A DNA stretch of 64,000 nt from Winogradskyella sediminis (GCF_003387355.1 NZ_QUNH01000001.1:1188023-1252022); one strand, 5' to 3'; counted from the stretch's first letter, positions 8,711 through 18,745 are shown. Notes: a model not told the origin generated them from the letters alone. A program made the numbers and translations.

Positions 8711-11083
8711 TTGGATATTAACGCTAATATAGAATCACCGCTTTTGCTTAAAGTAAGCTTTAATAAGCTTGTTAAGCAATACGAAAAATTAATTGCGAAT
8801 AGCGATGAACACGTGTCAGCCACTGCGCAACGTGTATTAGATATTGCTAAAGAGAATCCTATACTTGTGGATGGATTTAGCGATGCTACTATATTTAAAA
8901 CGCATGAAAAAGAAATAAAATCCATATTACAAGATACATTCAGTCCTGTTTTAACGAAGAATGAAATTAAAACAGCCTCTGTTCCTTATCACGATTTTAT
9001 ATTTAATGCCTCAGAACGCTTTAAGTCTATTTTAAATATTGCTGGAGACGACTTTAAGTTAGAAATGAAGAATTTACCAGAAAATCAACGCTACATAATG
9101 GCTTGTACTGCGATTCTTAATTTCTGTTATGGGTATAATCTTAATGTTAAGCGTCCGCTTTTTTACGAAATACCAGATGATGATGGTGTAACGCGTTACT
9201 ATAAAATATTATATAATGCTGATTTTACTGAAATCATTCCTAATGAAAATGCACCAAAGATTACTCAAGAAGACTATGATGAGTTATTAGATAACTTTGA
9301 TAATATTGAATTATGGAGAAAGAAGTTTCCTCCAAATAGTTACACCTTCAAAGGATTTGTGATTTCTAATATTTTTGATGTTACAGATGATCAATCGATA
9401 TCCAATATTAAATCGAATTTAATTAAAGAAGAAAAACGCTCCAATTCAAGTTTTGTTGAAGAGTTTGTTGAAATTTTTCAGTCTTTATTTGGATTGAAAA
9501 ACATAAAAGTTGGTTTTTCTATTTACAATGAAGAAGAAGATACGTTTGAGCAGATTTATGGAGTTGGTACACATAGCTATTTGCTCAATGATTTAGAAAG
9601 TAAATTATGTGCCGACGTGTTATGCGAATGGTCTTATAATAAACTATTACGAGAACATGATTTCTTCTCTGTTTCCGACGTAGATAAATCCCTAACCTGT
9701 TCTAATGATGAGGCACCACATATTAAAGTTTTAAAGAAGCAAGGATTTAAAAGTGCCATTTTTGCACCAATAGCTAATGAAAACGGCTTACTGGGTATTT
9801 TAGAAATTGTTTCTAGTACGCCTAAAGTCTTAAATAGCATTAACGCAAATAAATTAGTGGATGTAATGCCATTTATTATTGCAGCCGTAGAGCGTTCTAA
9901 AAATGAGGAAGCGAATTTAATAGAGGCTGTAATTCAAAAAGAATGTACCTCTATTCATCCAAGTGTAAAATGGAGATTTAAAAAAGAAGCTAAAAATTTT
10001 ATAAGACATCAGATAGATGGTAAAGATGCTAATTTTAATAAAATAGCTTTTGAAAACATCTATCCTTTATATGGTCAGATTGACATAAAAGGCTCTTCCG
10101 AAGCTAGAAACTGGGCTACACAACAAGATTTATCATTACAGTTAAATACTTTAAAAGACATTCTGAAAAACGCTATTGAAAAAGAAAATCTGCCAATTTA
10201 TGCGCAGTATATTTTTCAAATTGATGATTTTATCAGTGCTATAGATGAACACTTTCAGGTAGATAGTGAGCATCAAATATCAAATTTTATTAAAATTGAA
10301 ATAGAACCTGTTCTTCAACATTTGTATGCTGCAAATATTTTAAAAGATGAAATTGATGCCTATTTTGAGTCTATAGATAATCGAGTTAATGTATTATACC
10401 ATCATAGAAAAAATTACGATGATACCATTGCTTCTATCAATAAAGAAATGGCAGCGTTATTAGACCTTAAGCAGATAGAAGCCCAACTGATGTATCCACA
10501 TTATTTTGAGCGTTTTAAAACAGATGGTGTTGAGCATAATATGTATATCGGTGAATCGATCACTCAAGAGGATACCTTTAGTCCAATTTACTTATATAAT
10601 TTAAGATTGTGGCAATTGCAAATTATGGTAGAAATGGAAAATAGGTATTACCAGATGCAATCCGATTTTCCTATTAAATTAGATGTGGCCTCTATGATCT
10701 TGGTTTTTAATCAGCCATTATCTATAAGTTTTAGAATGGATGAAAAGCAATTTGATGTTGATGGCACTTATAATGCGAGATACGAAATTGTAAAAAAACG
10801 TGTTGATAAAGCTTTTGTAAAAGGCACCCAAAAACGCGCCACAGAAAAGGGCAAAATAACCATTGTATATTCGCAAAAAGAAGATGAGTTAGAGTATTTA
10901 AGATATATCAAATTCTTACAGTCTAAACACTATTTAGATACGGATGTTGAAATTGTAGAACTTCAGGATTTACAAGCCGTAACAGGTTTAAAAGCGATAC
11001 GCGTAAGTGTGTTATATCACAAAGATAAGAATGACAAATCTTTTTATACTTACGAAGATTTAATGCAGGAGATCAATAAATAA
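8711..11083 (+). CDS. GAF-domain protein
   Basis: A 790-residue cytoplasmic protein starting at TTG; a stop codon at 8681 and the lack of an in-frame ATG nearby make TTG 8711 the likely start, and it fits the -7 box just upstream. Residues about 250-400 look like a GAF sensory domain (SAIFAPIANENGLLGILEIVS). The regions on both sides are helical and rich in Lys/Glu and have no catalytic signature I can name. No signal peptide or membrane helix. Probably a small-molecule-sensing or scaffold protein. It converges with the HD/PycTM gene downstream (36-base gap). Confidence 0.75.
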   Translation: MDINANIESPLLLKVSFNKLVKQYEKLIANSDEHVSATAQRVLDIAKENPILVDGFSDATIFKTHEKEIKSILQDTFSPVLTKNEIKTASVPYHDFIFNASERFKSILNIAGDDFKLEMKNLPENQRYIMACTAILNFCYGYNLNVKRPLFYEIPDDDGVTRYYKILYNADFTEIIPNENAPKITQEDYDELLDNFDNIELWRKKFPPNSYTFKGFVISNIFDVTDDQSISNIKSNLIKEEKRSNSSFVEEFVEIFQSLFGLKNIKVGFSIYNEEEDTFEQIYGVGTHSYLLNDLESKLCADVLCEWSYNKLLREHDFFSVSDVDKSLTCSNDEAPHIKVLKKQGFKSAIFAPIANENGLLGILEIVSSTPKVLNSINANKLVDVMPFIIAAVERSKNEEANLIEAVIQKECTSIHPSVKWRFKKEAKNFIRHQIDGKDANFNKIAFENIYPLYGQIDIKGSSEARNWATQQDLSLQLNTLKDILKNAIEKENLPIYAQYIFQIDDFISAIDEHFQVDSEHQISNFIKIEIEPVLQHLYAANILKDEIDAYFESIDNRVNVLYHHRKNYDDTIASINKEMAALLDLKQIEAQLMYPHYFERFKTDGVEHNMYIGESITQEDTFSPIYLYNLRLWQLQIMVEMENRYYQMQSDFPIKLDVASMILVFNQPLSISFRMDEKQFDVDGTYNARYEIVKKRVDKAFVKGTQKRATEKGKITIVYSQKEDELEYLRYIKFLQSKHYLDTDVEIVELQDLQAVTGLKAIRVSVLYHKDKNDKSFYTYEDLMQEINK

Positions 11084-11118
11084 TTCAAGGAGCCACTAAA
11101 GTTTTTTAGCCACTATAA

Positions 11119-12333
11119 TTATGTTATTGGTCTGGCTTCAATACCAGAAAGCTGAAAGGCCAATACAAAAGCAATAACGCTTACAATGATGCCAACCATA
11201 AAGACGGTATACGTGATGCGTAATAATTTGTATTTTCTATTTAATACAAGTCCTAAAAAGTAAAGGTCTTTAGTGAGTGATCCATAAAGGTAGTCTCTGT
11301 CTTGCATCATTTCGCTCATTGCCCATTCAAACTCATCGAGTTTCATTTTATGGAAATTTCCGAAAAATAATAAATTCACTTTTTTATTAGCTACATCTTC
11401 TTTTGTAAATTTTCCTCTAGTTACATTTGGTCGAGTGGCCAATACTGATAAGACAATAGAAACCACTGTAAATAACGCAAATATAGCCGTTGGTAATATT
11501 AAATAGCCGTTAGACGGATTGTCTAATTTTGAAATAAGATTAGAGATAACTAAAGAAATGATAATGGCGTTTACAGACAATAATATATTGGCTTTGGTAT
11601 CTGCAATATCGCTTAAAGTAATATGATTTCTAAGGGCTACTCTAAACATGGTTTCAATTCCGCGTTCAGGAAGTTCTATTTTGTTTTTTTTAAATTTCAA
11701 CTGGTCTTTTTTTTGCTGAAGCTTTATATTATCTCGTTCTACTTTATTTTGTTTTTTTAATAATTGAGCGAGGTTTTTACTTTTGCGCTCTTCCCATTTT
11801 GTCGCTGCAATATCAGAATAAAACTTGTGTTGTGTTGTAAGCCAATGGATGTTTTCTTTTAGCCATTCAGATTCTGTTAAAACTTTATCGCAAGTCAATT
11901 CCCATTCTCTTCGCAGTAATTCGCAACTCTCAAGGTATCTTTTACTACCTATATGAGAAGAATCGGCATCTCGCATAAGTTTTTCTAAAAGATGAGTGGG
12001 TTCGCGGTTCACTTCAGTTGCTAAAATTAAATTTAGAACAATTTCTATATCTGGATCCGGATACTGCTGTGCTTTTAAAAAGTCTGAAGCTATTTTTACG
12101 CTTTCCTTTTCGTGAGCCTTATGACCTTTTGTAAAACCAGTGTCATGTAACCATGCCGCTAACTCTAAATGTTCTTTATCGGTATCATTAAGTTCTAAAT
12201 CTGTTGAAAGCGTTTTTATACTTGCAACAACGTGTTGTGTATGTGCAAGGTTGTGATAGACATAATTATGATCTAAATGTTCATTTAAAAGCTGAACAAC
12301 AAATTTTTCGGTTTTTAAAATAATGTTTTCCAT
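11119..12333 (-). CDS. HD-domain phosphohydrolase fused to a PycTM-type membrane effector domain
   Basis: A 404-residue protein. Residues 1-170 form an HD domain: His31 in HNLAHTQH, His63-Asp64 in AAWLHDTGF and Asp122 in MRDAD are the expected metal ligands. A basic coiled-coil linker (about 180-218) follows. Residues 232-305 match the Pycsar effector membrane module (PycTM/DUF5706): SDIADTKANILLSVNA, two membrane helices (about 248-268 and 277-299), then TRPNVTRGKF; a third helix lies at 376-397. PycTM domains in Pycsar defence respond to cyclic pyrimidine nucleotides and damage the membrane. Here the domain is joined to a putative phosphodiesterase and no PycC cyclase gene is nearby, so a housekeeping or signalling role is equally possible. 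Confidence 0.8.
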   Translation of the reverse strand: MENIILKTEKFVVQLLNEHLDHNYVYHNLAHTQHVVASIKTLSTDLELNDTDKEHLELAAWLHDTGFTKGHKAHEKESVKIASDFLKAQQYPDPDIEIVLNLILATEVNREPTHLLEKLMRDADSSHIGSKRYLESCELLRREWELTCDKVLTESEWLKENIHWLTTQHKFYSDIAATKWEERKSKNLAQLLKKQNKVERDNIKLQQKKDQLKFKKNKIELPERGIETMFRVALRNHITLSDIADTKANILLSVNAIIISLVISNLISKLDNPSNGYLILPTAIFALFTVVSIVLSVLATRPNVTRGKFTKEDVANKKVNLLFFGNFHKMKLDEFEWAMSEMMQDRDYLYGSLTKDLYFLGLVLNRKYKLLRITYTVFMVGIIVSVIAFVLAFQLSGIEARPIT

Positions 12334-12442
12334 GAAGTGGGAATAAGAGACTAAATTAAGGAATTTTGTTAGGAATCTTACGTATCAATACTTATAAACG
12401 TTTCTTAAAATTTATAATGTTGCAATCTCGATCCTAGTTTAG

Positions 12443-12459
12443 CGACAAACAGTTTGTCG
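12443..12459. promoter_or_regulatory. Perfect palindrome, possible operator
   Basis: CGACAAAC-A-GTTTGTCG, 8-bp arms around one base, in the 260-base gap between the divergent HD/PycTM and metallophosphoesterase genes. A loop of one base makes an RNA hairpin terminator unlikely, so a dimeric regulator site is more plausible. Confidence 0.4.
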
Positions 12460-12567
12460 GTTTACATGGAATATAATTACTTTTCATTGCAATTATTGTA
12501 AATTGAAGGGATTATTTTTAATATTTTTAATTCTGTCTATCATAAAGTATGTCGTTATTCTAATTTG

Positions 12568-12575
12568 TACCTTTG
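12568..12575 (+). promoter_or_regulatory. Bacteroidota -7 box (TACCTTTG)
   Basis: An exact TAnnTTTG match 19 bases upstream of the ATG at 12594. It overlaps an upstream in-frame TTG (12573), which argues that the ATG is the real start. Confidence 0.65.
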
Positions 12576-12593
12576 ATATCTAACCCTATTTTT

Positions 12594-15500
12594 ATGAGAA
12601 TATCTTACAAGTTTGTTATTCTATTGATTTTAATTTTAGTGCACACCTCCTGTGCTACATTTAAAATGCAAATGATTGAAGGTTCTGAAAAAGCCAGACC
12701 TTCGCAAAAAGAGATTGAACATAGTTTTTATCTTATCGGAGATGCAGGAAATTCTGATTTAGGTGAGAGTTCTGAGGCGCTAAAATTTTTTAAAACCGAA
12801 TTGCAACGTGCTAGTAAAAATAGTACAGCTATTTTTTTAGGAGATAACATTTATCCTGTTGGGCTTCCAAAAAAATCAGACGAAGACTATGACTTAGCAA
12901 AACACCGTATAGAAATTCAGACCGAAGCTGTTAAGGATTTTAAAGGGGAAACTATATTTATTCCTGGAAATCACGATTGGTATTCCGATATCTCGGGTTT
13001 AAAAGCTCAAGAAAAAATTGTTGAAAAAGCGCTAGGGAAAGATAGTTTTTTACCAGAAGATGGCTGCCCTATTGATAAGATCCATATTTCAGATGCTATT
13101 GAACTTATCATCATAGATTCTCATTGGTACATTACCAACTGGAATGAGCAACCCACCATTAATGATGATTGTGAAATTAAAACAAGACAACGATTTTTAG
13201 ATGAGTTTGATAGTCTCATAAAAAAAGCTAGAGGTAAAACGACCATTGTTGCCATTCATCATCCTATGTATTCTAATGGTTCACATGGCGGACAATTTAG
13301 TTTTAGAAGTCATATGGCTCCGATTCCAATTTTAGGGACCCTTAAAAATATAATTAGAAAAACAAGTGGTATTGCCAATGTAGATCTTCAGAATAAGATG
13401 TATAATGAGCTTAAAAAACGATTAGTAACTTTAGCTCAAGCTAATGATAAAGTAATTTTTGTGTCTGGCCATGAGCACAATATGCAATATTTGGTAGAAG
13501 ATAATTTACATCAAATCGTATCGGGTTCGGGTTCTAAAGTATCAGCAGTACGCAATATAGGCAGTGGTGTTTTTGGCTATGCAGCACCAGGATATGCTAA
13601 ACTAAATGTGTATAAAGATGGGTCATCGCATGTTACATTTGTGGCGATTGACAAGGAGACTGAGGTTTTTCAAACAGAAGTTTTTTCAGAAGATAAACCA
13701 GAGAATCATACCGAATACGCAAATGATAGTCCATTTTCAACCGCCTCAGTGTATTCTGAAGAGGAAACTAAGGTGAGCGGTTTTGGAAAATTACTTTGGG
13801 GAGAACGTTATAGAGATGCATATAGTACCAAAGTTACAGTCCCAAATGTAAAATTAGACACTTTATTTGGTGGTTTAATTCCTGTTCGTAAAGGTGGAGG
13901 AAATCAATCAAAATCGTTGCGTTTAGAAGATAAAAATGGAGCGCAATATGTAATGCGTGCCGTGAGAAAAGAAGCGCTTAGATACCTTCAAGCGGTTATG
14001 TTTAAGGATGAATATATTGAAGGTCAGTTTGAAGATACAGCTACCGAAGATCTAATCTTAGACGTTTTTACAGGTTCGTATCCTTATGCTCCTCTTGTTG
14101 TTGGTGATTTGGCAGATGCTATTGGTGTGTATCATACCAATCCGGTATTGTATTATGTACCAAAACAAGAACGCTTAGGGCATTATAATGATGATTTTGG
14201 TGATGAATTATACATGATTGAGGAACATACTTCTGAAGGTCATGCTGATAAAGCGAGTTTCGGTTTTCAGAATGAGCTCGTATCTACAGAAGATATGATG
14301 AAGAAGATTCATAAGGATGAAGATATAGTTGTAGATGAAGCTGCTTATATTAGAGCCAGGTTATTCGATATGCTTATTGGAGATTGGGATAGGCATCACG
14401 ATCAATGGAGATGGATTGAGTTTAAAGAAGATGGTAAGGAAGTATATAGACCAATGCCAAGAGATAGAGATCAAGCATTTTCAATGATGTCCGATGGATT
14501 TCTATTTGGAGCTGCGGTAAAGTTAATTCCGGCGGCACGTTTACTAAGAGCGTATTCAGAGGATTTGGTCGATGTAAAAGGGCTTAATGTTGAACCCTAT
14601 TCTATCGATATGGAAATTATAACACAATCTGGCAAAGCTGTTTGGGATGCACAAGTACAACTTATTCAACAAAATATCACCGATGCTGTTATAGAAAAAG
14701 CGTTTCAAAATTTACCAGAAGAGATGCCTAAAGCTTCTATTGCTGAAATGAAACGACTATTGAAAGCGAGACGCAGTAATCTTCAAAAGATTTCTGATCG
14801 GTATTACACACTAATTAATAAATATGCTGTTATAAAGGGAACTAATAAAGACGATTGGTTCGATGTAGAGCGTCTGCCTAATGGACAAACCAAAATCACA
14901 GCCTATCGTATTAAAGGAGATGAAAAAGCAGATATATTTCATGAGCGTACCTATACAAAAGATGACACCAAGGAAATATGGATTTATGCTTTAGATGATG
15001 ATGATGTATTTCATGTTAAAGGCGAGGGAGATCATTTAATAAAGCTGAGATTAATAGGTGGACAAAACAATGACACTTACACAATAGATAATGGTAAACG
15101 CGTGGTGTATTACGATTACAAATCAAAGAACAACACCATTGTAACGACTAAAGGTCATCAAAAACTCACAGACGATTATAAAACCAATGTTTACGACTAT
15201 AAAAAACTAAAAACTAATACCAATCAGTTAATTCCGGCTATTGGAGCAAATCCAGATGATGGACTTAGAGTAGGATTTGTTAATGCCTATACCACCTATG
15301 GTTTTGAAAGGAATCCTTTTACAGCTAAACATCAGTTAGCCGCCTCGTATTATTTTGCCACACATGGTTTCGATATTAATTATAAAGGTGAATTTGCCAA
15401 TGTCATTGGTCAGTTTAATTTAGGCATAGATGTACGTTTTACCAGTCCTAATTATGCTTTTAATTTCTTCGGAATTGGAAATGAATCTTTAAATCCTGAA

Positions 15501-16268
15501 GAGGATGAGAATGATGGATTAGACGTTAATATGGATTATAATAGAGTAAAGCTTGAAACCTTTAAAGTGGCTCCAACTTTAATGTGGAAAGGCCGATACG
15601 GATCTAGTTTTGAGTTCGGTGTCACCTACGAGTCTATTGAAGTTGAAGCTTCTGACGATAGATATATCAATCAATTTATAGGGAACAACACTGAAATTAG
15701 AAATAGCTTTTACGGAACTGATGCAAAATTTGAATTCGATCACTCAGATAACGAAACGTTTCCAACCTTAGGGATGCTTTTCAATATTCAAGGTGGTTTC
15801 AGAAATAATATAGATACTTCTAAAGGCTTCGGGTATATTATATCAGAGTTTGGGGTAGATTATAAATTAGTACCTAGCGGAGCCTTAGTATTGGCTTCAA
15901 AATTAAGAGGCCATTTTAATTTTGGAGATGATTTTGAGTTTTACCAAGGTGCCACCATTGGAGCTCAAAATGGGTTAAGGGCTTATAGAAATAACAGATT
16001 TAATGGTAAAACGGCTTTTGTACAACGTTCGGACTTAAGATGGAATGTTAAGAAATTTAAAACCAGTGTGATACCTGTGCGATTAGGCTTATATGGAGGG
16101 TTTGATTACGGTAGAGTTTGGATAGCGAATGACGAGTCTAACCTTTGGCATACTTCTGCTGGAGGCGGAATTTTTGCCATTGCTGCAGATAAAGTAACTT
16201 TAAATTTATCAGCATTTAATAGTACGGAAGGAGTAAGGTTTGCCTTTAATCTCGGTTTTGGTTTTTAA
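12594..16268 (+). CDS. Three-part lipoprotein: metallophosphoesterase, kinase-like domain, outer-membrane beta-barrel
   Basis: 1224 residues from ATG 12594, chosen because it gives a lipoprotein signal (ILILVHTSC). Part 1 (about 35-320) is a purple-acid-type metallophosphoesterase with a complete ligand set: GDAGNSD, GDNIYP, GNHDWY, AIHHPMY, SGHEHN. Part 2 (about 440-700) has a pattern like atypical kinases: a basic strand QYVMRAVRKE near 455, IGDWDRHHDQWRW (Asp599, Arg600, His601) and PRDRDQAF (Asp624, Asp626). Part 3 (about 880-1224) is a BamA/TamA-like beta-barrel with the NGLRAYRNNRFNG motif and a terminal aromatic residue. Parts 1 and 3 are well supported; the kinase reading of part 2 is my inference. 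Probably a surface phosphatase held by its own barrel. Confidence 0.8.
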   Translation: MRISYKFVILLILILVHTSCATFKMQMIEGSEKARPSQKEIEHSFYLIGDAGNSDLGESSEALKFFKTELQRASKNSTAIFLGDNIYPVGLPKKSDEDYDLAKHRIEIQTEAVKDFKGETIFIPGNHDWYSDISGLKAQEKIVEKALGKDSFLPEDGCPIDKIHISDAIELIIIDSHWYITNWNEQPTINDDCEIKTRQRFLDEFDSLIKKARGKTTIVAIHHPMYSNGSHGGQFSFRSHMAPIPILGTLKNIIRKTSGIANVDLQNKMYNELKKRLVTLAQANDKVIFVSGHEHNMQYLVEDNLHQIVSGSGSKVSAVRNIGSGVFGYAAPGYAKLNVYKDGSSHVTFVAIDKETEVFQTEVFSEDKPENHTEYANDSPFSTASVYSEEETKVSGFGKLLWGERYRDAYSTKVTVPNVKLDTLFGGLIPVRKGGGNQSKSLRLEDKNGAQYVMRAVRKEALRYLQAVMFKDEYIEGQFEDTATEDLILDVFTGSYPYAPLVVGDLADAIGVYHTNPVLYYVPKQERLGHYNDDFGDELYMIEEHTSEGHADKASFGFQNELVSTEDMMKKIHKDEDIVVDEAAYIRARLFDMLIGDWDRHHDQWRWIEFKEDGKEVYRPMPRDRDQAFSMMSDGFLFGAAVKLIPAARLLRAYSEDLVDVKGLNVEPYSIDMEIITQSGKAVWDAQVQLIQQNITDAVIEKAFQNLPEEMPKASIAEMKRLLKARRSNLQKISDRYYTLINKYAVIKGTNKDDWFDVERLPNGQTKITAYRIKGDEKADIFHERTYTKDDTKEIWIYALDDDDVFHVKGEGDHLIKLRLIGGQNNDTYTIDNGKRVVYYDYKSKNNTIVTTKGHQKLTDDYKTNVYDYKKLKTNTNQLIPAIGANPDDGLRVGFVNAYTTYGFERNPFTAKHQLAASYYFATHGFDINYKGEFANVIGQFNLGIDVRFTSPNYAFNFFGIGNESLNPEEDENDGLDVNMDYNRVKLETFKVAPTLMWKGRYGSSFEFGVTYESIEVEASDDRYINQFIGNNTEIRNSFYGTDAKFEFDHSDNETFPTLGMLFNIQGGFRNNIDTSKGFGYIISEFGVDYKLVPSGALVLASKLRGHFNFGDDFEFYQGATIGAQNGLRAYRNNRFNGKTAFVQRSDLRWNVKKFKTSVIPVRLGLYGGFDYGRVWIANDESNLWHTSAGGGIFAIAADKVTLNLSAFNSTEGVRFAFNLGFGF

Positions 16269-16332
16269 CGAAATATAATTCTGTTCCGTTTTCAAATTAC
16301 GAAAACGCGTCACCGATATTATAGTATTTCGT
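16268..16332. other. Nested inverted repeats after the barrel gene
   Basis: Outer arms ACGAAATA (16268-16275) and TATTTCGT (16325-16332) enclose an inner hairpin CGTTTTC (16287-16293) / GAAAACG (16301-16307). No T-run follows. It may act as a weak 3' structure of the upstream mRNA; function is not established. Confidence 0.35.
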
Positions 16333-16437
16333 AAATGGGTTAACATCAAACTGTATTTTTATAATTAATAGAATTATTAATTGTTTTATTGCAATCGTGT
16401 ATAACTAGATTTCATGCAACCGACATTTAGAAATTTC

Positions 16438-18000
16438 ATGCAACTTAATATAAAAGATACGTTTAATAAAGAATTGCCTTCCGATCCAAATACGGATAAT
16501 ACAAGGCGTCAAGTTGCCGAGGCGACACATTCTTATGTAACGCCTAAAAAGCCTTCGAACCCTCAACTAATTCATGCCTCTAAAGAGGTTGCACATGCTA
16601 TTGGTTTAGAGGAAGAGAGTCTGATGTCTAAAGATTTTTTAGAGGTGTTTTCGGGTTCAAAAATTTATCCAAAAACAAAACCCTATGCTATGGCTTATGC
16701 CGGACATCAGTTTGGCAATTGGGCAGGGCAATTGGGAGATGGAAGAGCAATTAATTTATTTGAAGTTGAGCATCACCATAACCGTTGGGCTATTCAACTT
16801 AAAGGTTCAGGGGAAACACCCTACTCGAGACAAGGTGATGGCTTGGCCGTGTTACGTTCTTCAATTCGCGAGTATCTATGTAGTGAAGCCATGTATCATC
16901 TCGGTGTACCTACCACCAGAGCTTTAAGTCTTATGTTATCTGGTGATGATGTTCTACGCGATATGCTTTATAACGGTAATGCGGATTACGAAAAAGGGGC
17001 GATTGTAGCACGAGTAGCACCGACGTTTATTCGCTTTGGAAATTTTGAACTATTTGCAGCACGAAACGATATTAAAAACCTCAAAAAATTAACTGACTAC
17101 ACTATAAAATACTTTTATCCAGAATTAGGAGCACCATCAAAAGAAACGTATATCCGTTTTTTTGAAGCCGTGACACAACGCACTTTGCAGATGATTGTAC
17201 ATTGGCAGCGCGTAGGATTTGTGCACGGAGTGATGAATACCGATAACATGTCTATTTTAGGGTTAACTATAGATTATGGTCCTTATGGCTGGCTTGAAGG
17301 TTTTGATTTTGGGTGGACGCCAAATACTACAGATCGCGAAAACAAACGCTACCGTTTCGGTAATCAGCCCAATATTGGCCTTTGGAATCTATTACAACTA
17401 GCAAATGCTTTATATCCGCTAGTTGAAGAAGCGGAGCCTATAGAAGCTATTTTAAACCAGTATCAAATTGATTTTGAAAATCAATCCCTTCAAATGATGC
17501 GATCTAAATTAGGTCTTCAAGTTGCAATGGATGGAGATACAAAGCTAATTAGAGATTTTGAAGATTGTTTGCTACAAGCTGAAACGGATATGACTATAGC
17601 CTTTAGATTATTATCAAATTACAAAAAAGGATATCCAGAAAATGGTTTAGAGCTCATTGAAAATGCTTTTTATAAACCAGAAGCGCTTAACGAAGAAAAA
17701 CCTAACCTTTGGAAAGTTTGGTTTAAATCTTACGACCAACGGTTACAGAAAGAAGAATTAACAGATGATGAGCGACAACAAAAGATGAACACTGTTAATC
17801 CAAAATATGTACTTCGAAATTATATGGCACAATTAGCCATAGATGAAGCAGATAAAGGTAATTATGATGTGGTAAATGAATTATTTCAATTGCTTAAAAA
17901 ACCTTATGATGCGCAACCTGAACATGAAAAATGGTTTGCTAAACGCCCAGAATGGGCAAGACATAAAGTAGGGTGCTCTATGTTGAGTTGTAGTTCTTAA
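16438..18000 (+). CDS. selO: Protein adenylyltransferase SelO (Cys form)
   Basis: About 520 residues of the SelO/YdiU pseudokinase family, which transfers AMP from ATP to Ser, Thr or Tyr of target proteins and is linked to redox stress. Visible motifs: GHQFGNWAGQLGDGRA, LKGSGETPYSRQGDG, and the metal-binding pair in TDNMSILGLTIDYGP. The C-terminus is CSMLSCSS: where animal SelO has selenocysteine three residues from the end, this gene has TGT (Cys). An in-frame ATG at 16414 would add 8 residues, but TAGATTTC at 16406-16413 (7 of 8 match to the -7 box) suggests that ATG 16438 is the true start. Confidence 0.9.
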   Translation: MQLNIKDTFNKELPSDPNTDNTRRQVAEATHSYVTPKKPSNPQLIHASKEVAHAIGLEEESLMSKDFLEVFSGSKIYPKTKPYAMAYAGHQFGNWAGQLGDGRAINLFEVEHHHNRWAIQLKGSGETPYSRQGDGLAVLRSSIREYLCSEAMYHLGVPTTRALSLMLSGDDVLRDMLYNGNADYEKGAIVARVAPTFIRFGNFELFAARNDIKNLKKLTDYTIKYFYPELGAPSKETYIRFFEAVTQRTLQMIVHWQRVGFVHGVMNTDNMSILGLTIDYGPYGWLEGFDFGWTPNTTDRENKRYRFGNQPNIGLWNLLQLANALYPLVEEAEPIEAILNQYQIDFENQSLQMMRSKLGLQVAMDGDTKLIRDFEDCLLQAETDMTIAFRLLSNYKKGYPENGLELIENAFYKPEALNEEKPNLWKVWFKSYDQRLQKEELTDDERQQKMNTVNPKYVLRNYMAQLAIDEADKGNYDVVNELFQLLKKPYDAQPEHEKWFAKRPEWARHKVGCSMLSCSS

Positions 18001-18019
18001 TTAAAAAAAACACTAGAAT

Positions 18020-18745
18020 ATGGATTTTTCAAAACTTAAAGTAGTGTACATTAATTGTACCTTAAAGAAATCACCAGCAGTGAGTCATACTGAAACACTC
18101 ATGAAGCTGTCTCAAAATATTCTAGAAAAAGAAAAGGTGTCCTTTGAGAGCATTCGACTTATAGATTTAGATGTGGCTTCAGGTGTTTATCCTGATATGA
18201 CCGAACATGGTTGGGATAAAGATGACTGGCCAGAGCTTTACAAAAAAGTAATAGACGCCGATATTTTAATTATTGGCACACCCATTTGGTTGGGAGAAAA
18301 GTCTTCTGAGGCTCAAAAGTTAATTGAGCGTCTTTATGCTATGAGTGGCAAAACAAACGACAAAGGTCAATACGTTTATTACGGTAAAGTTGGCGGTTGT
18401 ATGATAACAGGTAATGAAGATGGAGTAAAACATTGTGCCATGGGCATCTTATACTCCTTACAGCATATTGGGTACTCAGTTCCACCACAAGCCGATAGTG
18501 GCTGGATTGGAGAAGTTGGTCCAGGTCCAAGTTATGGTGATACCGAATGGAAAGATAAAAGCATTAATCCACCAGTAGGTTTTGATTCTGAATTCACCAA
18601 TAGAAATACCACATTTATGACTTACAATCTTTTACATTTAGCAAAGCTATTGAAAGAAAATAAAGGCTATAGTAATTATGGAAACTCGAGAGAAGCATGG
18701 GATAGCGGTACACATTGGTCTTTTGAAAACCCGGAATACAGATAG
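18020..18745 (+). CDS. Flavodoxin-fold NAD(P)H-dependent oxidoreductase
   Basis: A 241-residue protein of the NADPH-dependent FMN reductase family. The FMN phosphate loop appears as INCTLKKSP at the N-terminus and the isoalloxazine-contacting loop as IIGTPIWLGEKSSEAQ. The family reduces quinones, azo compounds or flavin itself. It begins 19 bases after SelO and is followed by DUF427, hydrolase-OsmC, EgtB and EgtD genes on the same strand, so it probably belongs to a redox-stress operon. Its real substrate cannot be told. Confidence 0.85.
   Translation: MDFSKLKVVYINCTLKKSPAVSHTETLMKLSQNILEKEKVSFESIRLIDLDVASGVYPDMTEHGWDKDDWPELYKKVIDADILIIGTPIWLGEKSSEAQKLIERLYAMSGKTNDKGQYVYYGKVGGCMITGNEDGVKHCAMGILYSLQHIGYSVPPQADSGWIGEVGPGPSYGDTEWKDKSINPPVGFDSEFTNRNTTFMTYNLLHLAKLLKENKGYSNYGNSREAWDSGTHWSFENPEYR

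Noticed and set aside
12573-12593. TTG 12573 as start of the metallophosphoesterase gene
   Set aside because: It lies in the -7 promoter box, and ATG 12594 gives a proper lipoprotein signal.
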